Shown one piece after another: positions 35,276-43,519 of a stretch of 64,000 nucleotides of DNA; the stretch's first letter is position 1, and every line of letters starts with the position of its first letter. The DNA lies in assembly GCF_007830335.1 (NCBI RefSeq), contig NZ_VLKU01000003.1:62001-126000 (forward strand). The letters run 5' to 3'. Source of the stretch: Paracoccus sulfuroxidans (GTDB lineage: Bacteria > Pseudomonadota > Alphaproteobacteria > Rhodobacterales > Rhodobacteraceae). The notes under the pieces are model-generated. The model was not told the origin of the DNA. It did no database searches and saw only the letters and a list, made by a program, of their open reading frames with translations. Both the position numbers and the translations under genes were made by a program.

Positions 35276-36651
35276 TGAGCGATCAGGCGTCCTCGCCGGG
35301 CGAGGGTGACGCGCCCTCGGCCGCCAAACGCAGCGTGGCCTCGCGCGCCTTGGGCAGCGGGGCCTGGTCGGTCCTGAACTTCGGGACGGGGCAGGTGCTG
35401 CGGCTGGCCTCGAACCTGATCCTGACACGCCTGCTGATGCCCGATGATTTCGGCCTGATGGCGCTGGTCACCAGCTTCATGATCGGGCTCACGATGTTCA
35501 GCGACGTGGGCTTTGCCACCTCGATCATGCAAAGCAAGCGCGGCGATGACCCGGATTTTCTGGACACCGCCTGGACGCTGAAGATCATTCGCGGTGTGAT
35601 GCTGTTCCTGACGGCGGTGGTGATCTCCTGGCCGCTGGCGCAGTTCTATGACGCGCCGATGTTTGCCTATGTGTTCCCGGTCACGGCGCTGTCGCTGCTC
35701 CTCGGGGGCTTTCTGCCGACGCGCATGGACAGCGCGGCGCGGCATATGCAGATCGGGCGGCTGACGGTTCTGGAGCTGACCAACCAGCTGATCGGTATGC
35801 TGATCACCATTGCCGCCGCGCTGATCCTGCAATCCGTCTGGGCACTCGTTTGGGGCAATGTGCTGGGCACGATCGTCCAGCTGATCACCTATCACCTGTT
35901 CCTGCCGGGTCACGTCAACCGCCTGCGCATGGAGCCCGCCGCGCGGGGCGAGCTGATCCATTTCGGCAAGTGGATATTTCTCAGCACGATCTGCGGCTTC
36001 ATGCTGTTTCAGGGCGACCGGGTGATCCTGGGCCGCGTGCTGACGATGGAGCAGCTGGGGATCTACAACATCGGCCAGTTCCTTGCGACGGTTCCGGCGG
36101 TGCTGGGCGCGGCCATTGGCGGGCGCATCTTCGTTCCCATGTACCGCGACCACCCCCCGGGTGAAAGCGCCGGGAACTTCCGCTTCCTGTCGAAGGCGCG
36201 CAGCCTGCTGTCGCTGGTCCTGCTGTTCGGCGCGACGATTCTGGCGCTGACCGGGCCGTGGATCGTCGATTTCCTGTATGACGCGCGCTACGCGCTGGCG
36301 GGGGGCATTCTGGTCGCGATTGCCTGCATCCAGTTGTTGCAGGTCATTCCCATCAGCTACGACTATTCGGCGCTGGCGGCAGGGGACTCGCGCGCCTTCT
36401 TCATCATGCAATCGACGCGGGCCGCGATCTATGCGGTCTTTGTGCTGATCGGGGTCTGGTTTGCCGGGCTGCCGGGGCTGCTTCTGGGGCAGGCGCTGTC
36501 GCTCTTTGCCTGCTATCCGGTGCAGGTCTGGCTGGCGCGGCGGCACAAGGCCTGGGACCCGCTGCATGACGGGATCGCATTGGCCTATGCGCTGGCGGTC
36601 ATTGCACTGGCCATGTGGCTTCACCACGGGATCGTCTCTGCGGCGCTGTGA
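35275..36651 (+). CDS. Wzx-like polysaccharide flippase (MOP superfamily)
   Basis: The 458-residue membrane protein has about 12-14 hydrophobic segments. The family-typical N-terminus reads SVLNFGTGQVLRLASNLIL, then TRLLMPDDFGLMALV and DVGFATSIMQS. It would flip lipid-linked repeat units across the inner membrane for the Wzy-like polymerase. I chose the ATG at 35275 because it overlaps the co-polymerase stop. Confidence 0.9.
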   Translation: MSDQASSPGEGDAPSAAKRSVASRALGSGAWSVLNFGTGQVLRLASNLILTRLLMPDDFGLMALVTSFMIGLTMFSDVGFATSIMQSKRGDDPDFLDTAWTLKIIRGVMLFLTAVVISWPLAQFYDAPMFAYVFPVTALSLLLGGFLPTRMDSAARHMQIGRLTVLELTNQLIGMLITIAAALILQSVWALVWGNVLGTIVQLITYHLFLPGHVNRLRMEPAARGELIHFGKWIFLSTICGFMLFQGDRVILGRVLTMEQLGIYNIGQFLATVPAVLGAAIGGRIFVPMYRDHPPGESAGNFRFLSKARSLLSLVLLFGATILALTGPWIVDFLYDARYALAGGILVAIACIQLLQVIPISYDYSALAAGDSRAFFIMQSTRAAIYAVFVLIGVWFAGLPGLLLGQALSLFACYPVQVWLARRHKAWDPLHDGIALAYALAVIALAMWLHHGIVSAAL

Positions 36652-36664
36652 TCGCGCCGCAGAG
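36636..36664. terminator. Bidirectional hairpin terminator with wzx stop codon in the loop
   Basis: CTCTGCGGCGC (36636-36646) and GCGCCGCAGAG (36654-36664) form a perfect 11-bp stem. The 7-base loop contains the flippase TGA (36649-36651), and TTT follows. It serves the convergent flippase and solute-binding-protein genes. Confidence 0.7.
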
Positions 36665-36676
36665 TTTGTCAGCCGA

Positions 36677-37639
36677 TCAGAACGGGCTGTCGGGGAAGTA
36701 GAAGCGCTGCGCGTTCTCGGGCGTGATCAGCTCGGACCCGATGATGAACCGGCCGGTCATCGGCGCGTTCGAGGTGAAGTGCAGCGCCGTCATCTCGATC
36801 GCGGAGGAGATCAGCGCCGGCGGATAGGTCACGTTCACCGGCAGTTGCGGGTCCTTCTCCATGATGCGCTTGACGATGTCCTTCATCCCGGCGCCGCCGA
36901 TCACCCACATCTTGTCCTGACGGCCCGCCGCCGAGATGGCTTCCAGTACGCCCAGAGCCATGTCGTCATCCGCCGCCCAGACCGCGTCGATTTCCGGGTA
37001 TTTCGACAGGTAGTCCTGCATCACGGTGAAAGCGTCGTCGCGGTTCCAGTTGCCGTGCTGCTTGTCGAGGATCTCGATCCCCGAGCCGTCCAGCGCCTTC
37101 TCGAAGGCCTCGACGCGCTCATTGTCCAGCGTCGTCGGGATGCCGCGCAGGATCACGATCTTCTTGCCGGATTCCAGATGGTTGCGGAAATATTCACCCG
37201 CGACACGACCGAAGGCGGTGTTGTCGCCCGCGACATAGAGGTCCTCGATGCCTTCTTCCGACAGGCCACGGTCGACGACGGTGACGAACTTACCCGCATC
37301 CTTGACCGATTTGACCGGGGCGGTCAGCGGCTCGGATTCGAAGGGCAGCACGACCAGCGCGTCGATGTTGCGCGCGGCGACCATGTCTTCGATGTCATTG
37401 ACCTGCTTGGAGGCATCGCCCGCCGTGGTCAGCACGAATTCAAGGTTCGGATAGGTCGTGCCCAGCCGCTTGATGGTTTCCTGCGCGTGCCAGTTCAGGC
37501 CGCCCATGAAGCCATGCGTGGCCGAAGGGATCGAGACGCCGATCACCTTCTTTTCGCCGTCCTGCGCCATGGCAAGGCCGGCGGTTCCCGCCAGAAGGGC
37601 CGCAACCAGCGGCAGTTTCAACAGGTTTCTGCGGATCAT
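36677..37639 (-). CDS. Sugar ABC importer periplasmic binding protein (RbsB-like)
   Basis: The 320-residue protein has a signal peptide (MIRRNLLKLPLVAALLAG, cleavage near AMA|QDG) and a type 1 periplasmic binding fold (VIGVSIPSATHGFMGG, DALVVLPFESEPL, DAVWAADDDMALGVLEA). I chose the ATG at 37639, with GGGAGG about 10 bases upstream. It is last in its operon, 21 bases after the permease stop. The ligand is a pentose, hexose or cyclitol; the neighbouring dehydrogenase and isomerase favour a polyol or inositol-like sugar. Confidence 0.92.
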   Translation of the reverse strand: MIRRNLLKLPLVAALLAGTAGLAMAQDGEKKVIGVSIPSATHGFMGGLNWHAQETIKRLGTTYPNLEFVLTTAGDASKQVNDIEDMVAARNIDALVVLPFESEPLTAPVKSVKDAGKFVTVVDRGLSEEGIEDLYVAGDNTAFGRVAGEYFRNHLESGKKIVILRGIPTTLDNERVEAFEKALDGSGIEILDKQHGNWNRDDAFTVMQDYLSKYPEIDAVWAADDDMALGVLEAISAAGRQDKMWVIGGAGMKDIVKRIMEKDPQLPVNVTYPPALISSAIEMTALHFTSNAPMTGRFIIGSELITPENAQRFYFPDSPF

Positions 37640-37660
37640 TCGGTCATTACCTCCCATGAG

Positions 37661-38629
37661 TTACCGCGCGTTGGCGGCCGAATTCCCTCGCTGCAAGACG
37701 ACAGCAAGCACGATGATGACACCCTGGATCGCCCCGTTCAGATAGGGGCTGACGATGGATGTCAGGTTCAGGATATTATCGATGAAGGACAGGATCAGGA
37801 CGCCCACCACGGTGCCCCAGACGCGGCCCGTGCCGCCCTTCAGCGCCGTGCCGCCGATGATGACCGAGGCGATGGCCTCAAGCTCCCACAGCATGCCGGT
37901 CGAGCCCGAGGCCGATCCAAGGCGCGGCACGTAAAGAATGGTCGCAAGCCCCACCAGACCGCCCAGCAGCACATAGGTCATCAGCTTGACGCGGTTCACG
38001 TCCACGGCCGAGTAATGCGCCACCCGGTCGTTCGAGCCGATGGCCTCGACATGGCGGCCAAAGCGCGTGTTGCGCATGGCATATTGGCCGAGGATCGCGA
38101 CCAGCGCGAAGACGATGATCGGCCAGGTGATCCCCAGAATGCCCGAGTAATAGACCGGCCGATAGAGCGTGCGCATGTCCGAGGCGAGGCTCAGCGTGCC
38201 GCCATCGGCGATCCATGTCACCAGTGAGCGATAGATGCCCATGGTGCCAAGGGTGACGATGAAGGGCTCGATCCGGGCCTTGGTGACCAGAAGCCCGTTG
38301 ATCAGCCCGGCGGCCAGACCGCCCAGCAGCGCGACCCCCATGCCCAGCAGGATCGTGCCCCAGTTGGTGCCGGTGATCGGCGCCAGCGTGTTCATCGCCA
38401 GAATGGTGATGCCCGCCAGAAAGGCCGCCATCGAGCCGACCGAGAGGTCAAGCCCGCCCGAGGTGATGACGAAGGTCATCCCCACCGCGATCAGCCCGAT
38501 GAAGGCCGAGCGCGCCAGCACGTTGATGAGGTTCGCCTCGGCCAGCAGCGCGGGGTTTTTCATCGCCCCAAGCGCGATCAGCACGATCAGGGCGATCAGC
38601 GGGCCGAGGGTATGGAAATTGATCTTCAT
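37661..38629 (-). CDS. Sugar ABC importer permease (RbsC-like)
   Basis: The 322-residue polytopic inner-membrane protein of the ribose/xylose/galactoside permease family shows SGGLDLSVGSMAAFLAGI, NGLLVTKARIEPFIVTLGTM, NTRFGRHVEAIGSN and GGTALKGGTGRVWGTVVG. The start overlaps the ATPase stop (ATGA at 38626-38629). It works with the flanking binding protein and ATPase. Confidence 0.94.
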   Translation of the reverse strand: MKINFHTLGPLIALIVLIALGAMKNPALLAEANLINVLARSAFIGLIAVGMTFVITSGGLDLSVGSMAAFLAGITILAMNTLAPITGTNWGTILLGMGVALLGGLAAGLINGLLVTKARIEPFIVTLGTMGIYRSLVTWIADGGTLSLASDMRTLYRPVYYSGILGITWPIIVFALVAILGQYAMRNTRFGRHVEAIGSNDRVAHYSAVDVNRVKLMTYVLLGGLVGLATILYVPRLGSASGSTGMLWELEAIASVIIGGTALKGGTGRVWGTVVGVLILSFIDNILNLTSIVSPYLNGAIQGVIIVLAVVLQRGNSAANAR

Positions 38630-40131
38630 GCGGCACCTGCCCCTGTCGTCTCGCTGCTGCCGACGCCCATGGCCAGCCGCACGATATTGTCCTCGTTGAT
38701 CTCGTCGCCCGTGACCTCGCCTGCGATCCGGCCCTGACGCATGACCAGCACGCGGTCGGCCAGCCCCATCACCTCGCTGAGTTCGGACGAGATGACGATG
38801 ACGCTGTGCCCCTGCGCGACCAGCGTCCGGATGAAGGCATAGATCTGCTGCTTGGTGCCGACGTCGATGCCGCGCGTCGGCTCGTCGATGACGATGATGC
38901 GCGGCTGGGTCAGCATGGTCTTGGCCAGCAGAAGTTTCTGCTGGTTGCCGCCCGAAAGATTGCCGACCGGCAGATCGCGCGAGGGCGCACGGATGTCGAA
39001 TTCCTGAATGGCGCGGTCAAGCGCCGCCTGTTCGGCGCGCTGATCGATGTGGATGCGGCCGAATTTCTCCAGCGCGGCCAAGGTCAGGTTCTCGCGCAGC
39101 GATTTCGTCAGCAAAAGGCCCGCTTCCTTGCGGTCCTCGGTCAGATAGGCCAGCCCCGCCCGCGCCGCATCGCGCGGGGTGCGGATCGAGATGGGCTTGC
39201 CGTCAATCCGGATCTCGCCCGAGGCGCGGCGCAGCCCGGCCAGCCCCTCGGCCAGTTCGGTGCGGCCTGCGCCGACCAGACCCGCGATGCCCAGAACCTC
39301 GCCCCGGCGCAGGGTGAAGCTCGCGTCATGGACCTTGCCGGGAACATTCAGCCCCCGCACCTCCAGCGCAGGCTGATCGGCGGGATCGCCCTTGGGCGGG
39401 AAGAAATCGGTCAGCTCGCGGCCCACCATGGCGGTGGCCATGCCGTCCTCGGTCAGCTCACCCCGCATCGCCTTGCGCACGACCGAGCCGTCGCGCAGCA
39501 CGGTGACGCGGTCGGCCAGATGCGTGACCTCATCCAGACGGTGCGAGCAGAACATCAGCGCCACGCCTGCATTGCGCAGCCGCTCGACCTGATCGTAAAG
39601 CGCACCGACCTCGCGATGGGTCAGGACGGCACTGGGCTCATCCATGATCAGCACGCGGGCGTCGCGCGACAGCGCCTTGGCGATCTCGACCATCTGGCGG
39701 TCCGGCACCGAAAGGTCGCGGATCAGCGCATCGGGCGAGATCTTGCTGTGCAGCCGCTCCAGCAGGGCCGCCGTCGCCTCGCGCATGGCGCGGTGGTCCA
39801 GCCGCCAATGGCCCAGTTCGCGCCCCAGAAAGACGTTGGCGGCGACCGAAAGGTCCTGCGCCAGGTTGAATTCCTGATGGATCACGATGATCCCGGCCGC
39901 CTCGGCCTCGGTGCTGCTGGCGAAGGTGACGGGCTGGCCGTCCAGCAGGATCTGCCCGCCGGTCGGGGCCAGAAACCCGCCCAGCGTCTTCATGATGGTG
40001 GATTTGCCCGCGCCGTTTTCGCCGATTAGCGCGTGCACCTCGCCCGCGTAAAGGGCCAGGTCGATGCCGTGCAGAACCTCGATGGGTCCGAAGCTTTTGG
40101 TAACGCCGTCAAGGGCAAGGACCGGGGTCAT
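38626..40131 (-). CDS. Sugar ABC importer ATPase with two nucleotide-binding domains (RbsA/MglA-like)
   Basis: The 501-residue protein has a first NBD with GENGAGKSTIMKTL and LIMDEPSAVLTHRE. The second NBD reads AGLVGAGRTELAEGL, LSGGNQQKLLLAKTM and VIDEPTRGIDVGTK. The imperfect second P-loop is normal for this family. I chose the ATG at 40131 because it overlaps the oxidoreductase stop (ATGA); an in-frame upstream ATG would add 6 residues. Confidence 0.94.
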   Translation of the reverse strand: MTPVLALDGVTKSFGPIEVLHGIDLALYAGEVHALIGENGAGKSTIMKTLGGFLAPTGGQILLDGQPVTFASSTEAEAAGIIVIHQEFNLAQDLSVAANVFLGRELGHWRLDHRAMREATAALLERLHSKISPDALIRDLSVPDRQMVEIAKALSRDARVLIMDEPSAVLTHREVGALYDQVERLRNAGVALMFCSHRLDEVTHLADRVTVLRDGSVVRKAMRGELTEDGMATAMVGRELTDFFPPKGDPADQPALEVRGLNVPGKVHDASFTLRRGEVLGIAGLVGAGRTELAEGLAGLRRASGEIRIDGKPISIRTPRDAARAGLAYLTEDRKEAGLLLTKSLRENLTLAALEKFGRIHIDQRAEQAALDRAIQEFDIRAPSRDLPVGNLSGGNQQKLLLAKTMLTQPRIIVIDEPTRGIDVGTKQQIYAFIRTLVAQGHSVIVISSELSEVMGLADRVLVMRQGRIAGEVTGDEINEDNIVRLAMGVGSSETTGAGAA

Positions 40132-41225
40132 GGCGTCACCTTCGTCCATTGGCCGTCATGGCGCGAGGAGACCTGCGCCGCCCGCAGGAAGGCCATGCCG
40201 GACAGCCCGTCCTGCAGTCCCGGAATGCGCTCAGCGTGCCGGTCGTCGCCCCGGATGACGGCGGCGATATCGCTGTAAAGATTGGCGAATCCCTCCAGAT
40301 ATCCCTCGGGGTGGCCCGGCGGCGTGCGGAAGGATTGCGAGCGGTCCTGCGCCCGCGTCAAAATGCGCGGCGGCTGGTTCTTGGGCGTGTGGATCAGGCG
40401 CTCGGGCGTCTCCTGCGCCCATTCCAGCGCCCCGTCCGAGCCGAACAGCCGCAGCGTCAGCCGGTTTTCGCAGCCGACCGCGACCTGACTGGCCCAGATG
40501 CCGCCGCGCGCGCCGCTGGCATAGCGCAGCGCAATGCGGGCATCGTCATCGATGGGACGGCCCGGCACTATGCTGGAAAGTTCGGCCGACAGCGCCTCGG
40601 GCGTCTCTCCGGTCACGAATTGCGCGAGTTGCCAGGCGTGGGTGCCGATGTCGCCAATGGCTCCGGCGCCCGCGCGGGCGGGGTCGGTGCGCCATTCGGC
40701 CTGCTTGCCGTCGGCGGGATCGGCCAGCCAGCCCTGCAGATATTCGACCTGCACCAGCCGCAGCCTGCCGATGGCCCCTTCGGCCACCAGCGCGCGCGCC
40801 TCGCGCACCAAGGGCAGGGCGCAATAGTTATGGGTCAGGAAGAACCGCGCGCCCGAGGCCTCTGCCGCCTGCGCGATGGCCTGCGCCTGTTCCTGCGTGG
40901 CGGCCAGCGGTTTGTCGCAGATGACATGAATGCCCGCATTCAGGAATGCGATGGCCGGACCTGCGTGCAGATGATTGGGGGTGACGATGCTGACGGCGCG
41001 GATGCCGTCGGGGCGGGCGGCCTCGGCCACGGCCATGTCCTCATAACTGACATAGCTGCGCGCGATCCCCAGTTCCTCGGCCGAGGCGCGGGCGCGGGCT
41101 GGGTCCGAGGACAACGCCCCCGCAACCAGCGCGAATTGCCCGTCCATCCGCGCGGCGATGCGGTGGATGCCGCCGATGAAGGCCCCCGCGCCGCCGCCGA
41201 CCATGCCAAGGGGGATCGGTGTCAT
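40128..41225 (-). CDS. Gfo/Idh/MocA family oxidoreductase
   Basis: The 365-residue NAD(P)-dependent sugar or polyol dehydrogenase has an N-terminal Rossmann motif GMVGGGAGAFIGG, NHLHAGPAIAFLNAGIHV with catalytic-loop ICDKPLA, and the domain-2 motif AGAGAIGDIGTHAWQLA. The ATG at 41225 overlaps the isomerase stop (ATGA). With the importer and TIM-barrel isomerase it forms a sugar catabolic operon; substrate unknown, inositol derivatives possible. Confidence 0.93.
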   Translation of the reverse strand: MTPIPLGMVGGGAGAFIGGIHRIAARMDGQFALVAGALSSDPARARASAEELGIARSYVSYEDMAVAEAARPDGIRAVSIVTPNHLHAGPAIAFLNAGIHVICDKPLAATQEQAQAIAQAAEASGARFFLTHNYCALPLVREARALVAEGAIGRLRLVQVEYLQGWLADPADGKQAEWRTDPARAGAGAIGDIGTHAWQLAQFVTGETPEALSAELSSIVPGRPIDDDARIALRYASGARGGIWASQVAVGCENRLTLRLFGSDGALEWAQETPERLIHTPKNQPPRILTRAQDRSQSFRTPPGHPEGYLEGFANLYSDIAAVIRGDDRHAERIPGLQDGLSGMAFLRAAQVSSRHDGQWTKVTP

Positions 41226-42274
41226 AGCCCAAGCGCCTTGTTGATCGCCTGCTGATTGACGGCGCCTGCGGCGAAATCGTCGAATGCATGCGGGGTGACG
41301 CGGATGATGTGGTCGCGAACGAAGGCCGCGCCTTCGCGGGCCCCGTCCTCGGGGTGTTTCAGGGCGCATTCCCATTCGACCACGGCCCAGCCCTCGAAAT
41401 CATACTGCGCCAGTTTCGAGAAGATCGAGCGGAAGTCCACTTGCCCGTCGCCGAGGCTGCGGAAGCGCCCGGCGCGATCCACCCATGACTGGAAGCCGCC
41501 ATAAACACCCTGACGGCCGGTCGGATTGAATTCGGCATCCTTGACGTGGAACATGCGGATCCGCTGGTGATAGATGTCGATGTTCTGAAGATAGTCGAGC
41601 TGCTGCAACAGGTAATGCGACGGATCGTACAGCATATTGGCGCGATTGTGCTGACCGACACGGTCAAGGAACATCTCGAAGGTCACGCCGTCATGCAGAT
41701 CCTCGCCCGGGTGGATCTCATAGCAGATGTCGACGCCATGCGTCTCGGCCAGATCCAGCAGCGGCCGCCAGCGGGTGGCCAGCGTGTCGAAGGCAGTCTC
41801 GACCAGACCCGGCGCGCGCTGCGGCCAGGGGTAAAGATAGGGCCAGGCCAGCGCGCCGGAAAACGTGGCCATCGCGCTAAGGCCAAGGGCGGCGCTGGCG
41901 CGGATGGTCTTGGCGACCTGATCCTCGGCCCATGCCTGCCGCGCTTTCGGGTTGCCGTGAACGGCCGCAGGGGCAAAGGCGTCGAAGGCCGCATCATAGG
42001 CGGGGTGCACGGCGACCAGCTGGCCCTGCAGATGGCAGGAAAGCTCGGTGACCGCGACGCCGTTCTGCCGGGCGATGCCCAGAAACTCATCCCGGTAGGC
42101 GGGCGAATCAACGGCAAGGTCCAGATCCAGGATCGAGGGTACGTTGGTCGGCACCTGAACTCCGGCATAGCCCAGCCCGGCCGCCCATTTCGTGATGTCA
42201 TTCCAGTTGTTGAACGGCGCCTTGTCCGAGATGAACTGCGCCAGAAACAGCGCAGGACCCTGCATCGTCTTCAT
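41222..42274 (-). CDS. Xylose-isomerase-like TIM-barrel sugar isomerase/epimerase
   Basis: The 350-residue protein of the sugar phosphate isomerase/epimerase (IolE/AP-endonuclease 2) superfamily has metal-site blocks ICYEIHPGEDLHDG, NMLYDPSHYLLQQ, MFHVKDAEF and AVVEWECAL. It is the first gene of the five-gene minus-strand operon and lies 94 bases from the divergent LacI regulator, with the operator between. It probably acts on the keto-sugar made by the neighbouring oxidoreductase (inference). Confidence 0.9.
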   Translation of the reverse strand: MKTMQGPALFLAQFISDKAPFNNWNDITKWAAGLGYAGVQVPTNVPSILDLDLAVDSPAYRDEFLGIARQNGVAVTELSCHLQGQLVAVHPAYDAAFDAFAPAAVHGNPKARQAWAEDQVAKTIRASAALGLSAMATFSGALAWPYLYPWPQRAPGLVETAFDTLATRWRPLLDLAETHGVDICYEIHPGEDLHDGVTFEMFLDRVGQHNRANMLYDPSHYLLQQLDYLQNIDIYHQRIRMFHVKDAEFNPTGRQGVYGGFQSWVDRAGRFRSLGDGQVDFRSIFSKLAQYDFEGWAVVEWECALKHPEDGAREGAAFVRDHIIRVTPHAFDDFAAGAVNQQAINKALGL

Positions 42275-42312
42275 CGTTAATCCCCCAGTCGGCCCACTAA
42301 GAATGCACGCAA

Positions 42313-42326
42313 TGTAATCGATTGCA
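42313..42326. promoter_or_regulatory. LacI-family operator
   Basis: TGTAATCGATTGCA is a near-perfect palindrome centred on CG, the form typical of LacI/GalR-family operators. It lies between the divergent lacI-type regulator and the importer/catabolic operon. The natural reading is that the adjacent regulator represses the operon and perhaps itself. Confidence 0.72.
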
Positions 42327-42368
42327 AGACGCTTGTGTGACTGACCCGACCTGCTTAATCATTATCAT

Positions 42369-43412
42369 ATGAGCGATGAACGCAGAACCACGGGAACGAC
42401 ACGGGCCGGACCCACGCGACTGGCCGATGTCGCGCGGCTTGCCGGGGTCTCTCCGGCGACGGTCAGCCGCGTGCTGTCGCGCCCGGGCATGGTCGCCGAT
42501 GCGACGCGCGATGCGGTGATGGAGGCGATCCGCACCTCGGGCTACCGCCTCAATCATGCCGCGCGGAACCTGCGCAAACAGCGGACCGGAGCCATCGTGG
42601 CGCTGGTGCCGAACCTCGCGAACCCGTTTTTCGCCAAGATCCTTGCGGGCATGGGCCGCACGCTTGAGGTCGCGGGCTATGACCTGTTGGTCGCCGACAC
42701 CCAGTCGGAAAGCGGACGGCACCGGGCGCTCGCGCGCTTTCTGGACCCCTCACGCGCGGATGGCGTCATCCTGCTGGACGGGCTGGTCGGCGCGCAGGAA
42801 CTGCTGGACCTGCACCGTGGCCCGCCTCTGGTCATGGCCTGCGAATGGATCGAGGGCAGCGACCTGCCGCGCGTCGTTCTGGACAATGCCGCAGGTGCCG
42901 CGATGGCCGCCGAACATCTGAAATCGCTGGGCCATCGGCGCATCGCCTGCATCGGCGGCCCGACCCGCAACGTCCTGCACATCACCCGCATGCAAGGGGT
43001 CGAGCGCGTGCTGGGGCCCGAGGGCTACATGATGATCGCCGGGGATTTCACGCTGGAGAGCGGCAACAGGGCAGGGCGGCTGTGGCGCGAATTGCCGCCC
43101 GACCGGCGACCGACCGGGGTGATCTCCTTCTCGGATGAGATGGCCTGCGCCTTCATCTCGGACCTGCAGCGGCACGGTTTCGTCGTGCCGCGCGACGTCT
43201 CGGTCGTGGGCTTCGATGATATCGAGCTGGTCTCGCACCTGACCCCGGCGCTGACCACGATCCGCCAGCCCAAGCGCGAGATCGGGCGGCTGGCCGCCAC
43301 CACCATCCTGACTCTGGTCGAGGGGCGCGACGCGCCCGAATGCGTGACCATCGCGCCCGAGCTGATGCTGCGCGCTTCAACCGCGCCGCCAAGCCCCGGA
43401 AACAGCGGCTGA
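42369..43412 (+). CDS. LacI/GalR family transcriptional regulator
   Basis: The 347-residue protein has an N-terminal helix-turn-helix and hinge (RLADVARLAGVSPATVSRVL) and a periplasmic-binding-like effector domain (GAIVALVPNLANPFFAKIL, GHRRIACIGGP, VVGFDDIELVSHLTPALTTI). It is divergent from the sugar uptake/catabolism operon with an operator in the gap, so it likely controls that operon in response to the imported sugar. No strong Shine-Dalgarno precedes the ATG. Confidence 0.93.
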   Translation: MSDERRTTGTTRAGPTRLADVARLAGVSPATVSRVLSRPGMVADATRDAVMEAIRTSGYRLNHAARNLRKQRTGAIVALVPNLANPFFAKILAGMGRTLEVAGYDLLVADTQSESGRHRALARFLDPSRADGVILLDGLVGAQELLDLHRGPPLVMACEWIEGSDLPRVVLDNAAGAAMAAEHLKSLGHRRIACIGGPTRNVLHITRMQGVERVLGPEGYMMIAGDFTLESGNRAGRLWRELPPDRRPTGVISFSDEMACAFISDLQRHGFVVPRDVSVVGFDDIELVSHLTPALTTIRQPKREIGRLAATTILTLVEGRDAPECVTIAPELMLRASTAPPSPGNSG

Positions 43413-43463
43413 GTCCCACTGACGCCCGTCAAATCACGAAGTTTCCCGCTCGGTGAGGTATTT

Positions 43464-43481
43464 CTCATTTGAGCAAATTTG
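43464..43481. promoter_or_regulatory. Adjacent palindromes upstream of malic enzyme gene
   Basis: CTCATTTGAG (43464-43473) and CAAATTTG (43474-43481) adjoin. They also contain ATTTG-AG-CAAAT. The cluster lies 39 bases before the maeB start in otherwise GC-rich sequence, a plausible operator or promoter element. The regulator is unknown. Confidence 0.35.
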
Positions 43482-43519
43482 TCTGCGGCGGTATGCAGTC
43501 CCAGCTTCAGGAGGACGAC

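Noticed and set aside
13600..36651. A transposon- or phage-borne origin of the PKS/NRPS block
   Set aside because: No transposase, integrase, tRNA or terminal repeats were seen, and composition of the large genes matches the flanks. Older transfer cannot be excluded.
43420..43431. Terminator after the LacI gene (TGACG-CC-CGTCA)
   Set aside because: The stem is only 5 bp with a 2-base loop and no T-run, which is too weak to call.
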